Notes under the pieces: model-generated | Told to the model about the DNA's origin: nothing | What the model saw: only the letters and a program-made list of their open reading frames with translations | The model's database searches: none | Part shown: in pieces, positions 1 through 11,861 of the stretch | How positions within the stretch are numbered: position 1 is the stretch's first letter | Layout of the letters: every line of letters starts with the position of its first letter | NCBI RefSeq assembly: GCF_000400955.1 | Contig: NC_021284.1 | Span: 1,043,345-1,107,344, forward strand | DNA: 64,000 nucleotides | Direction: 5' to 3' | Origin: Spiroplasma syrphidicola EA-1 | GTDB lineage: Bacteria > Bacillota_I > Bacilli_A > Mycoplasmatales > Mycoplasmataceae | Translations under genes and position numbers: made by a program

Positions 1-3000
1 GATAATGCTGTTTTTGTAAGTTTTGATGGGTTGGATCTCCTAATTGTAATTGGTTTTCATAAAAGACATTAACGACTTTCATAATATCACCATGACTACG
101 AAATTGTTCAACTAAAATCCCTTTAACAGAATCATCACATTGTGAAATCAACTTTTTAAACATTGATTGTGTTACTAATTGGGTAAAATCAAAGTAACTA
201 TAATTTTCATGATATAGTTCATTAATTTTATTGACATCACTTTCTTGGAATTGCATCATTGGCGGTAATTGGCGATAATCTCCAACTAGAACAACAGCTT
301 TACCATATACTAATGGCATTAAAATTTCCATTGGCGTTAATTTACTTACCTCATCAATAATAACAACATCAAAACTAAAAGACTTAATATCAATATCACT
401 AATATTGTAATCAGCTAAAATTTTATTTTTACTTTGTAAATAAATTTGATTTGAAGTAGCGGTCATTGCCACAACATTAACATTATTTTGTAAAAATTGA
501 TTAGCATAAATTTTTGTATCTTTTTCTAGCGCCGGAGTAAAAATATTATTATTAAAGTTTTCTCCCGTTAAAAATTGTGTCATTTGATAATTTCGGTCTA
601 AAAAGTTAATCATATTATTAACAAACTTTCCTTTGGCAATTTTTTCTTTTTGAATTGTTTTAATTTCTTGGTCAAGGCTAACAATAATATCATCTAACTC
701 ATTAATCGTTGTTGTAATATCTTTAATATTTAACGTCATATTAAAAATCTGATTAATATTATAAACAATATTTTCAACATCAACTTTTAACTGATTAATT
801 TTTTGTTCTAAACCATTAAATTCCGTTTCTAAATAAGATAATTCTTGGTCAGTTTGATTTTGTTCAGCTATTGTAATTAATTTTTCATTGTCACTAATTT
901 GTTTTTGATATTTTGATTTCAAATCGATTAACCCCGTTTGTAATCCGGCCGTTTGTTGAAGATGAGCAACATTACCTTGTTTTAAACTAGCTTGTTTTTG
1001 CAAATTAATGATTGCTTCATTTAATGTTAATAATTCTGTCGCTCAATTATCATCACGATAAGCAGGCTCAACTTGTTTCAACGCTAACAATTGTCCTTTT
1101 TTATCAGCAATTGCTGTGATTGTTTCTGGGTCTAAACTATCGGCTAATAATTGACGATAGACTTCTGGAATTGAATAAGAAACATCAAAATCTAAATTTA
1201 GTTTTTCCTGGATTAAAGGTCCAAAATGTTGATTAAATAAAGTTGTTAAGTCATTAGTATTTTGGACATGACCATTTCACTCAGAATCTTTTAATAACTC
1301 TTGAAAATTATCAATGTTATTAATTTCTACTAATAATTTTTTATTATCATTTTTTAATGTTAATAATTTTGTCAAATTTTCTTCTTGACTGGTTTTTAAT
1401 CCCCTGATTTTAGTTTCTAATGTTTGATATTCGTTAAGTTCTTTTGCTAGCATTTTGGCATTCGCTTTTAAATTTTGTAAAGCTTCTTTTTGCGATTGAT
1501 ATTGGTCATCAATCCCTTCTCATTTTGTTAAATATTCCCGTGTTAAATAAGAATGCATAAAACGATAGTTATTAAAAACAACACGATCAGGGTTAAAATC
1601 ATTAAAACGATTCTTTTTCCGAACTTCTTCCCCCGTTAAGCGTAATGGCACAATTAAAGGAGACTTAAATAAACGAGTTAAAACATTATCAATCGCGGTA
1701 TGATTTTGAGAAGAGATTAAAACTTTTTTATTTAATTTTGCATATTGATAAACTAATTCGGCAATAAACTCTGTTTTCCCGGTTCCTGGCGGCCCTTGTA
1801 ATAAAAAGATATCTTGGGAATTTAGGGCTTTAACAATTGCCGCTTTTTGACTGTTATTCAAGTTCTTTGCCGCAAAAGTTAAATCCTTTTCTTGGATTAA
1901 TTTATTACTAAATTTTAATTTTAAATCTTTAATATTAAAAAGATAATTTATTAAATACGGATTGGCAACATCATTACGAACTATTTTATCAATAATCATA
2001 TTACTACGGCGAATTAGTGTTGATTCTCCTTTTCCAAGGTAACCAAGATAACCATATTCAGGAACATTTTTTAATAGGAAATCATATTCATAATCATTTT
2101 CACTTTTAAATTCATAACAGACAATAACTGAATAGTAATTATTTAATTGTTCAGCTAAAATTTTGCCGACTGCTTTTAACTCATCAACTTGCCCTTGTAA
2201 TGGTTGTTGGCTTTGAAAAATTGCCATTAAGTTCTGATAAACTTGCTGAGTATTTTGAACTGTTGTATCTTTTGCTAACGGCACAGCAAAGCCTAATTCA
2301 AAGCTCTCACTATTATCTTGGGCAAATGCTTCGTTAAAAGTAAAATTAAAAATTGATAATAAATTATCATTACTATATTCTCGATTTAATTGCCAGTTTG
2401 TTAAACTTAGATTTGCTAATTTTTGTAAATCACTAATTTGTTCTGGTTGCTCAACTAATAAATCTAAAAAAACCACTGTTACTTCTTCAAAATTAGGATA
2501 AATTGCTAAACTTTGTTGTTGAAAAAGACTTTTTTTAACATATCAAAAATTGTTTTGGACAAAATGGGGATCATGAAATTGTTGATAGTTTTGATTACTA
2601 CGAGGAATTTTAACATATTCAACTAATTGGCGTCCTAAGAAAATCGCGGCTTTTTTTCGTTTATAATCTAAATCTTGTTGCTGAAAATTTAAATACTTAA
2701 GCCATTCTTCTTTTTCATCTTGAAAATTAGAAACTAAGAACTTCATTTTGCTCATAATATCTGACCCAAAAATTGTCCGGATTTTTGCTTCATTATGATT
2801 AAAGTTATCACTAACTTCTAAAACAACATCTTGGGCTGGCGTTTCAAAATCTTGAGCTGTTTTTTCCATTCCTGTTAAAAAAATATTTTTAACATTAACA
2901 ATTCCCAAAGCTGGGTCGATATCCCCTAATACTGTTAATGATAAATTAGGGTCAATTAATTCATTTAAAAATGTAATTGATTTAAAGCGGATTAAAACAT

Positions 3001-3259
3001 CATATAAGGTTTTTTCTTTCCCGCTTTTATCTTTTTTAATTTTTGCTTGATCATTAATTAAACAAACAAAAAAATCAGCTAAACAAATATGTTTTTTAAA
3101 AAACCCATATAAATCCTTAATCGTTTTAATATTTTCTAATTTTAAATTCTGGACATCTTCATCTGTGAACTTATTTTTGCCATTTGTTAGCAAATAAAAA
3201 TTTAGCAATAATGCTTTGCCATTATAATTATTACCGTTAATGATAAAATCATTGACCAA
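1..3259 (-). CDS. Superfamily I (Upf1-like) helicase/ATPase, C-terminus cut by window edge
   Basis: Large nucleic-acid helicase whose C-terminus lies outside the window; about 1086 residues are visible. It is continuous only if in-frame TGA codons (for example at 2543 and 1520) are Trp. Walker A GPPGTGKT falls near residue 490, Walker B (VVIIDE) near residue 963, followed by the SF1 motif GDYRQLPP. Roughly 300 residues between the two Walker motifs (plus positions about 600-1500) are rich in Leu, Glu, Lys and Gln in coiled-coil-like periodicity, an insertion that makes the gene unusually long. The first 260 residues match nothing I recognise. It lies downstream of rpsI on the same strand but behind a terminator. 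Helicase family is clear; substrate and role are unknown. Confidence 0.8.
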
Positions 3260-3337
3260 AATAATCCACCCTCTTTACTACTCTTATCTCTATTATTATA
3301 CTAAACTTACCTCTAATAACCAATAAAAGAGGATAAA

Positions 3338-3368
3338 TAAAAAAAGTACAATTAAACTGTACTTTTTT
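3338..3368 (-). terminator. Rho-independent terminator after rpsI
   Basis: Inverted repeat with 11-bp arms (AAAAAAGTACA and TGTACTTTTTT) around a 7-nt loop, with a T-run on the minus strand. It lies 9 bases after the rpsI stop and separates the ribosomal operon from the helicase gene. Confidence 0.8.
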
Positions 3369-3376
3369 AACAATAT

Positions 3377-3778
3377 CTAACGTTTTGAATATTGTGGTGC
3401 ACGACGCGCTCCACGTAATCCATATTTTTTACGTTCTTTAATGCGTGAATCACGCGTTAACATTCCCGCATGTCTTAATAGGACTTTGTAATCTTGTGAC
3501 GCCTCAACTAGGGCTCTTGCGATTCCTAATCTTGTTGCCCCTGCTTGTCCAGTAAATCCACCACCTGCTACCTTAACTGTAATGTCAAATTCTTCTCTTA
3601 CCCCAGTGATTTGTAAAGGTTGTTCCAAATCTTGCACTAATGTTGCATATGGGAAGAACTCTAAAGCTGGTTTCCCATTAACAACGATATTTCCTTTTCC
3701 AGGAGTTAACACAACTTGTGCAACTGAAGTTTTTCTTCTTCCAGTTCCACGATAAATAACTTCTTGTTTTTTTGCCAT
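3377..3778 (-). CDS. rpsI: 30S ribosomal protein S9
   Basis: Small-subunit protein whose C-terminal tail reaches the P-site tRNA. The 133 residues carry the family start ([14 protein letters not shown]), the central [10 protein letters not shown] stretch and the conserved basic end finishing in QYSKR. Length is normal for S9. It follows rplM by 12 bases, the usual rplM-rpsI operon order, and a terminator follows directly. An SD-like AGGAG sits just before the ATG. Confidence 0.98.
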   Translation of the reverse strand: MAKKQEVIYRGTGRRKTSVAQVVLTPGKGNIVVNGKPALEFFPYATLVQDLEQPLQITGVREEFDITVKVAGGGFTGQAGATRLGIARALVEASQDYKVLLRHAGMLTRDSRIKERKKYGLRGARRAPQYSKR

Positions 3779-3790
3779 CTTATACTCCTT

Positions 3791-4231
3791 TTATTTCCCA
3801 GCAAGCTCTAACTTTTCTGGTTTTTGTGCTTCATGTGGATGTTCTGATCCAGCATAAACAAATAAATTACGGAATAATTGACTTCCTAATTTATTTTTTG
3901 GTAACATTCCTTTAATTGCATGTTCAACTGGATAAATTGGTTTTTTCTTTAACATATCATGGGCAGTTGTACGACTCAATCCACCTGGGTGTTGTGAGTG
4001 TTTATAGTAGATTTTCCCTTGTAATTTATTACCAGTAAAGATAACTTTATCAGCATTAATAATAATTACATTATCACCACAGTCAACGTGTGGTGTATAA
4101 GCCGGTTTGTTTTTACCTTTTAATATCATTGCAACTTGCGTTGCTAAACGTCCTAAAATAAGACCTTGCGCATCAATAACATATCATTTTTTATCAACAT
4201 TAGCTGAATTTAAAACGGTTGTTTGTCTCAT
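3791..4231 (-). CDS. rplM: 50S ribosomal protein L13
   Basis: Early-assembling large-subunit protein. The start is the ATG ending at 4231 ([16 protein letters not shown]), preceded by AGGAGG; a shorter reading from an internal Met at 4129 misses the N-terminus because an in-frame TGA (Trp) interrupts it. The 146 residues contain [12 protein letters not shown] and the [12 protein letters not shown] core, matching the family's normal length. It is the first gene of the rplM-rpsI operon and has a good promoter upstream. Confidence 0.97.
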
Positions 4232-4286
4232 GCATTTTGCCTCCTAACACTATTCCGTACCAGGGTTTAATGTATAAAGCATATAT

Positions 4287-4315
4287 ATTATAACCAAAAG
4301 TAAATCGAGAATCAA
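4287..4315 (-). promoter_or_regulatory. Promoter of rplM-rpsI
   Basis: On the minus strand TTGATT (4310-4315) and TATAAT (4287-4292) are separated by 17 bases, a near-consensus housekeeping promoter about 55 bases before the rplM start. Confidence 0.7.
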
Positions 4316-4482
4316 TAAAAATAACTTGGAATTATTGGAAATATCATCGCCGACAGCAGGAACTAGTATTACTATTCCTTATTTTTTAAGTAAATTTATG
4401 ATAAGATGGTATTAATAACACTATACATTTTTATTAAATACCACTTAGCAATAAGAATTTTAATGAAAGAGAGAGCAAATAT

Positions 4483-5367
4483 ATGCGTATATTCTTAAAA
4501 GTATTATCCCTGTCGGTGTTGTTTGCCAGTTATCCAATGACTTTAATAGGATGTGCCAATAATACGGATTATCGCGATGATCGTAGTTTTTTACAAAAAG
4601 AAGATGACAAGTATTTATCAAATAATCAATTAACCCTAAATTCGAAAAAACATGCCTTACTATTTGGTGTTGATGGGGTTCCTTACCAAAATATCAAGGA
4701 AAGCTTACCAACAGCTCAGGAAGTTGTTTTTAAAAGCAATTTTTATATTCAAAGTTATGAAACAATCAAAGGATGAAAATCAATTTTTTGAGGTAATATT
4801 TTAGAAACCGGAACAAATGTTTTTGAATTAATTAAGAAAAATGATTCAACAATTAAAACAGCAATTGCTTTACAAGAACTAGGACCATGATATGTGGAAA
4901 ACATTTTTAATGTTCCTTTACGAAATAACATTGATACAGTTATTGATGATGAAAATTTTGATTATAACACTGTTGAAGCAATTAATTATTGAGCAGAAAA
5001 ATTACTAGCAGATATTAATACTTTAACAACAGAAGGTAATAACTTTATTTTTGCTTATAATGGTATTTTTGATTCCTTAAAACATAGTAACGTTCCAGAT
5101 GATCATCCAATTATTAAAACATTACTTAGCCAATATGACAAAATTTGAACTAATGTTCTAAAAAATTTGCCAAAAGAAGATTGATTAATTATGAGTACAA
5201 CTGATCATGGTCGTAATTTAGATGGTTTTAATCATAATAATAATCAAATTAGTTCCCACTTTTCTTGGCTTTTAGCTAACCATGATTTAAATGCTATTTT
5301 AGAACATAACTTTAGTAATTTCTATGACATCAGAACCGTTATTCTAAAATGACTGATGACTAATTAA
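4483..5367 (+). CDS. Lipoprotein with alkaline-phosphatase-superfamily fold
   Basis: 294-residue protein with a lipoprotein signal peptide (MRIFLKVLSLSV..., lipobox LIGC with Cys near residue 24). Two hallmarks of the AlkP/sulfatase/phosphodiesterase superfamily are visible: an early metal-binding strand (ALLFGVDGVPY) with its Asp, and a late TTDHGRN segment where Asp and His would bind the second metal. TGA is Trp at several sites. It would sit on the outer face of the membrane, perhaps cleaving phosphoesters or phosphoglycerol groups. At under 300 residues it is compact for the superfamily. It converges with glyA on a shared palindromic terminator. Substrate unknown. Confidence 0.65.
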
Positions 5368-5395
5368 AAAACTAGTTTAATTAAACTAGTTTTTT
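5366..5395. terminator. Bidirectional palindromic terminator shared by the AlkP-like gene and glyA
   Basis: A perfect 30-bp palindrome with A6 at one end and T6 at the other around CTAGTTTAATTAAACTAG. The stop codons of both convergent genes (5365-5367 plus, 5394-5396 minus) fall in its ends, so it can end transcription both ways. Confidence 0.85.
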
Positions 5396-6629
5396 AATAC
5401 TTAATATCATTATAAATTGGAAATTTTTCTAGCAAGGTTTTTACTGCTTGGCTATATTTTATTAAACTTTCATCACTATGATCTTTTAATACCCCAACAA
5501 TAATTTCTCCTAACTGTTGAAATTCTGCTGTTCCAAATCCTCTTGTTGTCATTGCTGGTGTTCCTAAGCGAATACCACTTGTTACAACTGGTGTTTCGGT
5601 ATCAAATGGGATCATATTTTTATTACAAATAATTCCAATTTTTTGTAAAATTGCTTCAGCGTCTGCTCCGGAAAGACCAACACTTTTTTTGACATCAACC
5701 ATTAATAAATGATTATCAGTTCCATTTGAAATTAAAGTAAAATTATTGTCTTGTAATGTTTTAGCCAAAACTTTTGCATTATTAATAACATTTTGTTGAT
5801 ATGTTTTAAAGTCTGGGGCTAAAGCTTCAATAAAAGCCTGTGCTTTCGCCCCAATTATGTGTTCTAATGGCCCCCCTTGGTTTCCAGGGAAGACAGCACT
5901 ATCAATTTTTTTCGCTCATTTGGCTGTTGATAAAATTAAGCCCCCACGTGGGCCACGTAACGTTTTATGCGTTGTTGACGTCACGACATCAGCATAAGGA
6001 ATTGGGGACATATGTAAACCAGCCGCCACTAATCCGGCAATATGAGCCATATCAACCATTAATAAAGCCCCAACACTATCAGCTATTTCGCGGAATTTTT
6101 TAAAATCAATTTCACGTGAATATGCACTAGCTCCCGCAACTATTAATTTTGGTTGTACTACTTTCGCAATTTGAGCAATTTCATCATAATCTAATTCTTG
6201 GGTTGTCGGATTAACCCCATAACTATGAAATTCATATAAACGTCCTGAAAAATTTACTTTATGTCCATGTGTTAAATGGCCACCAGCTGATAAATCCATT
6301 GCCAAAACTTTATCTCCTGGTTTTAGCATTGCATAATAAGCTGCCGTATTGGCTTGGCTCCCTGAATGGGGTTGGACATTAGCATGTTCAGCTTGAAACA
6401 TTTCCTTTACCTTATCAATTGCTAATTGCTCAATTTTATCAATATATTCACAGCCCCCATAATAGCGATGAAAAGCATATCCTTCACTATATTTATTCGT
6501 TAAAATTGACCCAGCAATTTCTAAAACTGCTTCACTAACATAATTTTCTGAAGCAATTAATTCAATATGATCTTGTTGGCGCTTTAATTCTAAATTCATT
6601 AATTCTTGTAATTGTTGATTTATTTTCAT
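5394..6629 (-). CDS. glyA: Serine hydroxymethyltransferase
   Basis: PLP enzyme interconverting serine and glycine while charging tetrahydrofolate with a one-carbon unit. The 411-residue frame is complete once one TGA near 5916 is read as Trp. Visible signatures: [11 protein letters not shown] near the N-terminus, [29 protein letters not shown], and the PLP-lysine block [15 protein letters not shown]. Length is normal. SD CGGAGG precedes the start. The next gene upstream on the same strand is an S-component-like transporter, which fits a folate theme. Confidence 0.97.
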
Positions 6630-6713
6630 AATCTTCCTCCGTTCTTATTTCTTTCTAAAATAATTGTACTATTAAATAAAAAATTAAAATAATCCTTTTG
6701 AAACTATTTTAAT

Positions 6714-7667
6714 TTAATATTGTAGCGCTGAATTGGTATCTTTGTGAATTAAAGGCCCAATTGCGCGATAGGTTAAGTAAATAATTGCTGAGTTAAAGAG
6801 AATCTTTAACGGGGCCATGGCAAGCCGAGAAATCATTGTCACACCATAGCCATCAGTATCTGTTTTATTTTGGGAGACTGTTAAGAAAGCAATATCTCCT
6901 CAAGCCGAGATTAAGGTTGTTACTCAATATTCATTAATAACAGCTAGCATAATAATTGCCACAAGATCTCAATAACGTTTTTTGGTTTTATCAAAATGAC
7001 GATAAATAAACATAATAATTCAAATAATACATAAGGTTGATAAAGAACCGATAATAATAATATACAATAAGACTGTTTTACTTGCATTTAACCCCGCAAA
7101 TAATTTAATACTATCTACTGGTGAAAATCATGTCATTACTGACGCCATTGCCCCAAATAAAACAACAAAAATATTAGTAAATAAGAATAAAACTCATTTT
7201 TGCTTACCAACTGCGCGGTTTAATGACGAAACACACCCTGATAAAAACCCATATGAGGCAATAACAATAATGTAGGCAATATGAACATATGATGGAACAA
7301 ATAACATTACTATTAAATCGGTAATTACCCCTGATAATAACCCAACGATTGGGCCAAAAATAAAGCCAGCAATTTTAACCATTAAACCTTCAAAAGCAAT
7401 TCGCACCGGAGGGAAAACTGTAATTGGAACAGTAACTGAAATTACAATTGTAACAGCGGCAGAAACCGCTGATAACATCGTGATATAAGCAATATTTTTG
7501 GTTGTAAAGCGAATACCATGGTATTTTTTGGGATTAATTAAATAATAAACCCCATTATAACAACAATACCCAAGAAATAAAACACCAATTAGGCCACTTG
7601 CAATGTATGCCATTGTTGTACTATAGAATATTTTAGTTATATCACTAAAATTAGTTAATAAGTTCAT
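6714..7667 (-). CDS. ECF-transporter S component-like membrane protein, possibly folate (FolT-like)
   Basis: 317-residue integral membrane protein reading through several TGA(Trp) codons. Hydrophobic segments recur from residue about 18 to near the end; the block around residues 60-130 (ITMLSAVSAAVTIVIS, GLMVKIAGFIFGPIVGLLSG, VITDLI) resembles ECF S components, in which a substrate-specific subunit partners with a shared energy-coupling module. It lies directly upstream of glyA on the same strand, 84 bases apart; glyA uses tetrahydrofolate, so folate is a plausible substrate. The C-terminal third is longer than a minimal S component. Family moderately sure; substrate inferred from context only. 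Confidence 0.6.
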
Positions 7668-7740
7668 GTGCGCCTCGCATTCTATCAGTGTTAAATTTAA
7701 CCAAAAAAATAAACTTAATAAAAGTTAATATTATTATACC

Positions 7741-8403
7741 TTACATTCCTCAATCAATAACCTTTTTTTTATTTTTTAATAATAAATCATTCATTTTTAA
7801 AAACATTTTTTGGTCACGAAATAAATGGTAACTAAATGGTGAAGGATGAGCTCCGGCAATAATATGATCTTTGCGTAAAATATAAGTTCCATATTCTTTG
7901 GCATAATTACCCCAAAGAACATAAATAATATCAGGATTAACTTGATTTAAATAATTAATTAGGTTAATGCTAAACTCTAGCCACCCTAAATTTTTATGAC
8001 TTAAAGGGGTGGCAGCACGAACGGTTCCGATTGTATTATATAGAAAAACACCCTGTTTTACTCACCCAACTAAATTACCACTCTTAAAATGATCGATATT
8101 TAAATCATTTTGTAATTCTTTAAAAATATTATTTAAACTAGGCGGATTTTTAATATTATCGTTAACACTAAAAGCAATTCCATTAGCTTGCCCTGGTCCA
8201 TGGTAAGGATCTTGACCAATAATAACAATTTTTATATCACTAGGATTTAATATCCGAAAAAGGTTAAAAATATCTTGAGCCGGGGGATAACATTGATAAT
8301 GCTCATATTCGGTTTGTATACTAGCCAAAAGTTTTTTAAAATATGGCTTTTGTTCCTCTGCCGCAAAAAAATCTTTTCAACCAATGGCGAGATTTGTTAG
8401 CAC
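7741..8403 (-). CDS. ung: Uracil-DNA glycosylase
   Basis: Removes uracil from DNA to start base-excision repair. The 220-residue family 1 UDG shows the water-activating loop IIGQDPYHGPGQANGIAFS with the catalytic Asp, and the minor-groove loop HPSPFS near the C-terminus. I choose the GTG at 8401-8403 as start because it supplies the usual N-terminal helix (LTNLAIGWKDFF), with an AAGG motif upstream; a downstream TTG would truncate it. TGA is read as Trp at several places. Divergent from the next gene. Confidence 0.93.
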
Positions 8404-8512
8404 TTTATCACCAACCTTTTTATTATTATAACCAAAAAGAAATAAAACTAGCACTAAGTTTTAAAGAATTTACGGTAAAATTAAAACAAAATGATAAAAT
8501 GAGGAGAATTAG

Positions 8513-9103
8513 ATGAACCAACTTACCACTAGCGATGTTATAAGTAATCCTTTAATAATTAAAAAATCAAAGTTTCTTTGTCTTATTCAAAAAGTTACTA
8601 GTGAAAAAGCCGCAAAAGATTTTATCAGCGCTTATCAGGATCTTGATGCAACTCATAATTGCTATGCCTATATTATTGGTAAAAATGCTGATATCATCCG
8701 CAAATATGATGATGGTGAACCAACCAATACGGCTGGGAAACCAATCTGAGAGGTTTTAAAAGCGAATAATTTAACTAATATTGTTTGCTTGGTAATCCGC
8801 TATTATGGTGGGATTAAATTAGGTGCTGGAGGTCTTATTCGTGCTTATGCCAATAGTGTTCGTGATTGTTTGAAATTAACTACGCTTGAACCTTATTTTG
8901 AAGAAATAACATTGCAAGTAACTTGTGATATTAGTAAAAATAAAGTTATTAAAGATAGTCTTTTTCATTTCTTCAATATCACAAATTACCAAACAGCTTA
9001 TCATGAGTCTCTTGTTGTCTTTACTTTTAATTTACGGGTTGAAAGTAAAACTGATTTTATTAACTACTGTCAAGTTAATAAAATCAGCTATACTATTTTT
9101 TAA
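8513..9103 (+). CDS. IMPACT/YigZ-family protein
   Basis: 196 residues with the two-part IMPACT family layout. The N-terminal domain has KKSKFLCLIQKV, then ATHNCYAYIIG, then DDGEPTNTAGKPI, followed by VIRYYGGIKLGAGGLIRAYA; the C-terminal third resembles the domain seen after it in YigZ. GAGGAG lies 8 bases before the ATG. Bacterial members are conserved but poorly defined functionally; the eukaryotic homologue regulates translation through GCN1. The 3' end overlaps the convergent trmB end by 11 bases. Confidence 0.85.
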
Positions 9104-9737
9104 TTTCGGCATAATTAATATTTTTACGCATTTCAACAAACCGTTGTTCATATTCTGTCGCAATATTATTTTTTAACAAGTTCGGATTAGCATACAGATC
9201 TGTTGTTTGTTTTACGATTGTTCAATTACTATCCTCAAATTCAGCAATTGAAAAAGCAAATAAATCATCATTATCGGTTTTAAAATAAATGCGCCCATCA
9301 TTGTTTAAAATTTCATCATATAATGGTAAAAAAGTTTTTGATGTTAAACGGCGTTTAGCATGACGTTTTTTTGGTCATGGATCAGAAAAATTCAAATAAA
9401 TATTGCTAATTTCTTCCGGCGCAAAAATTTCAGATAGTATTTTCGCATCATCGGTGATGATTTTTAAATTTGAAAGTTTTTCATTCACAAGTTTTTTAAG
9501 GGCAATAACCGCCACAGAAGGAAATTTTTCAATCGCCAGATAATTTTGATCAGGGTTATTCTTTGCTAGGGCTAAAATAAACCCCCCTTTGCCACAACCA
9601 ATTTCAATATTAACAGGGTTATTATTTTTAAAAACTTTTTTAGCTCATTTACCACGATATTTTGTTGAATTCCGAACAGTGTATTCCTTTTGTTCGAGAA
9701 AATAATCATTGGCTCATGGTTTATTTCTTAATCTCAT
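9093..9737 (-). CDS. trmB: tRNA (guanine-N7)-methyltransferase
   Basis: Places m7G at position 46 of tRNA using S-adenosylmethionine. The 214-residue frame shows the SAM-binding [15 protein letters not shown] and the signature [16 protein letters not shown], with Trp codons as TGA. The start (MRLRNKPWANDYF) overlaps the end of the preceding GGDEF/EAL-like gene by 17 bases, so the two are probably translationally coupled. Confidence 0.93.
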
Positions 9738-11748
9738 TTTTTAATCCTTTCATTTCATTTTTGAATAAGGCAAATTTAACTTCTGTTAAAATTTCCCCTT
9801 GTGGTTCTTCATAAACGCCAAATAATGTTCCAAACATATAATTAATTCCTAACTCTTTTATTCGCTTATAAGTTAAATAACTATTAACATGGGGAGCAAT
9901 TAAAGTTATTTGTAATTTTTCCGTTAATTCCACTAATTCCGCAATTAAAGTTTGCAGATTTTGTTGTAAGAACATTTTTGTAACTAAAGTTGGTGCAATA
10001 ATAGCATAATCTGGTTGATAGTACCCTAAACTACTAATATCTGTTTCCAATGCTCCTAAATTTTTAACCGCAATTTTAATCCCTAATTCTTTTAAACTAG
10101 CTAAATTCTTTTCAAAGCGGTGGGTATCAAAACCAATTTCTTTTAAATCAAACGTTAAAATTAAATTAGCTGTATTAATTTTTAACTCAATTAATTTTGC
10201 CACAAATTTTTTTAAATTAAAACTCTTACTTGCTAAGAAACTTGCCGAATAGGTTAAGAACAGCTGATAATTTAAGTATTCTTTGAATTTTCGGAAATTT
10301 TTAATGTTCAACGCCGCATTATAACGCAATAAAACTTCTTCATGAATTGTATCAGTAACATTTTCAATGTTCTGATCTAAAAAGGAATCAACTTCATTAC
10401 CGTTAATTAAATTTGTTGCGTAGTGACCAAGGACATTAAACTGATTATTAACATCAACAACAGAAGAAAATAAACTTAAAATTTTTTGTAATGAGACATT
10501 TTCATTTAAAGTTAAAATACTCCGTTTTTGACGATTTAATGCCATAATACTAGCTGGGTCAATGACAATTACTTGGTTATTATATTCTAAATTTAAGCGA
10601 TTCTCCGCGGCAAACAAATTGTAGTCTTTTAGTTTGTCTAAGTTATTTGACTGTAATCCATAAAAAGAAGCATAACCTTGTAATTTAACAATAATATTAT
10701 AATTCTGATATTTATAAGTTGTTTCGACTCCCTGAATAATTTTTTCAAATTTCTTTAATAAATCATCTTCATGACGAGTTTTTAATTGGTTATCTTGTAA
10801 TAATTTGGCAATATTTATTTTTTGATAATACGGAATTGGCACAAAGATTCCAAAATGGTTTAAACTTGCTTTAAAAAAAATGACATCTTGCCCTTCTCAG
10901 GCTTTAAAGATTTGCTGGGAAATTAAATCAATAATTTTATTTTTTAAATTACTAGTTAAAAAACGGTCTAAGGCATTAATATTATTAATTGCAAAAGTTA
11001 AATATAACCCTTGGCGGATTTTATTACGATGGATATAGTCATAAATTGCTTCATGGGCTAAAGCCTCTCGTAAATATTTACTACGATCATACTCAATAAT
11101 ATTTTGTAATTTTAAGGCATGATTGTAAATTAGTTCAATTCCAGCACCCAATAAATAAGCTAAATAACTCATTCCAATTCAAATTAAGACAACTAATTCA
11201 TCTAGTAAATAATTTGCCCATGTTTTATCTTTGACTTGAATTAAAATCATAATTGAATTAAAGACAAAGGCAACTAACGTTAACAATGATCAATTTGTTC
11301 ATTGTGTTCACTTAAATATTTTAACAATAATAATAACACTAAAAGTAATTACATATAATAACACCATTGTAATAATATCAATTGGATAACTTACAGTATA
11401 AAAATAAGACGTCTGGAAAAAAATGGCAATAACAAACGTGAAGATAAAAATAAATGTTGTATACATAATAATTGAAATTCATGAAATAAAAACTCCAATT
11501 AACCAGCAAACAATTAATGGTAGGTAAATTACGATAATATTAACATTAATATCTTTGACAAAAATTGGGATTAGGCTTTCCGCGACAATTGCTAAAATCG
11601 CATAAACCCCACCAATAATTGCTTGGTAATAAATGGTAAAACGAACAAAATAGTTTCGAACAAGACCCCAAGTAAAGGCATAAATGAATACAAAAATGGC
11701 AATAAATAGTAAATATACAAATATTACATTTAAAATATTATTCATCAA
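9721..11748 (-). CDS. Membrane protein with degenerate GGDEF and EAL domains
   Basis: 675-residue frame, continuous only with TGA as Trp. Residues 1 to about 210 contain five to six hydrophobic helices. Residues about 215-400 follow the GGDEF fold pattern (LTFAINNINALDRF where a DxDxFK strand is expected; DVIFFKASLNHFGIFV where R(Y/F)GGDEF is expected), but the active loop reads SLNHF at 295-299. Residues about 440-650 follow the EAL fold, but DDFG is replaced by KNLG (near 562) and the AEGVE glutamate is lost (APHVN near 620). Both catalytic centres therefore look dead. A sensor or scaffold role is inference. It overlaps trmB downstream. Confidence 0.7.
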
Positions 11749-11861
11749 TTCACCTCATCAATACTTTCTTAATTATTATATCAATATAATTAAGGCTTTA
11801 AAGATTTTTTGCTTTAATTCAAATTATTATTAGTAATAATCGCTTCAATTAAAATAAAAAA

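Noticed and set aside
1520..3259. Helicase as two separate genes or a frameshifted pseudogene
   Set aside because: The interruption is a TGA in frame, read as Trp; the downstream and upstream parts share the same frame and motifs.
4231..4290. Classical L13 leader RNA
   Set aside because: Only about 50 bases of leader and no clear stem-loop consensus; left as plain 5' leader.
5840..6103. 87-residue plus-strand frame
   Set aside because: Antisense to glyA; no supporting signals.
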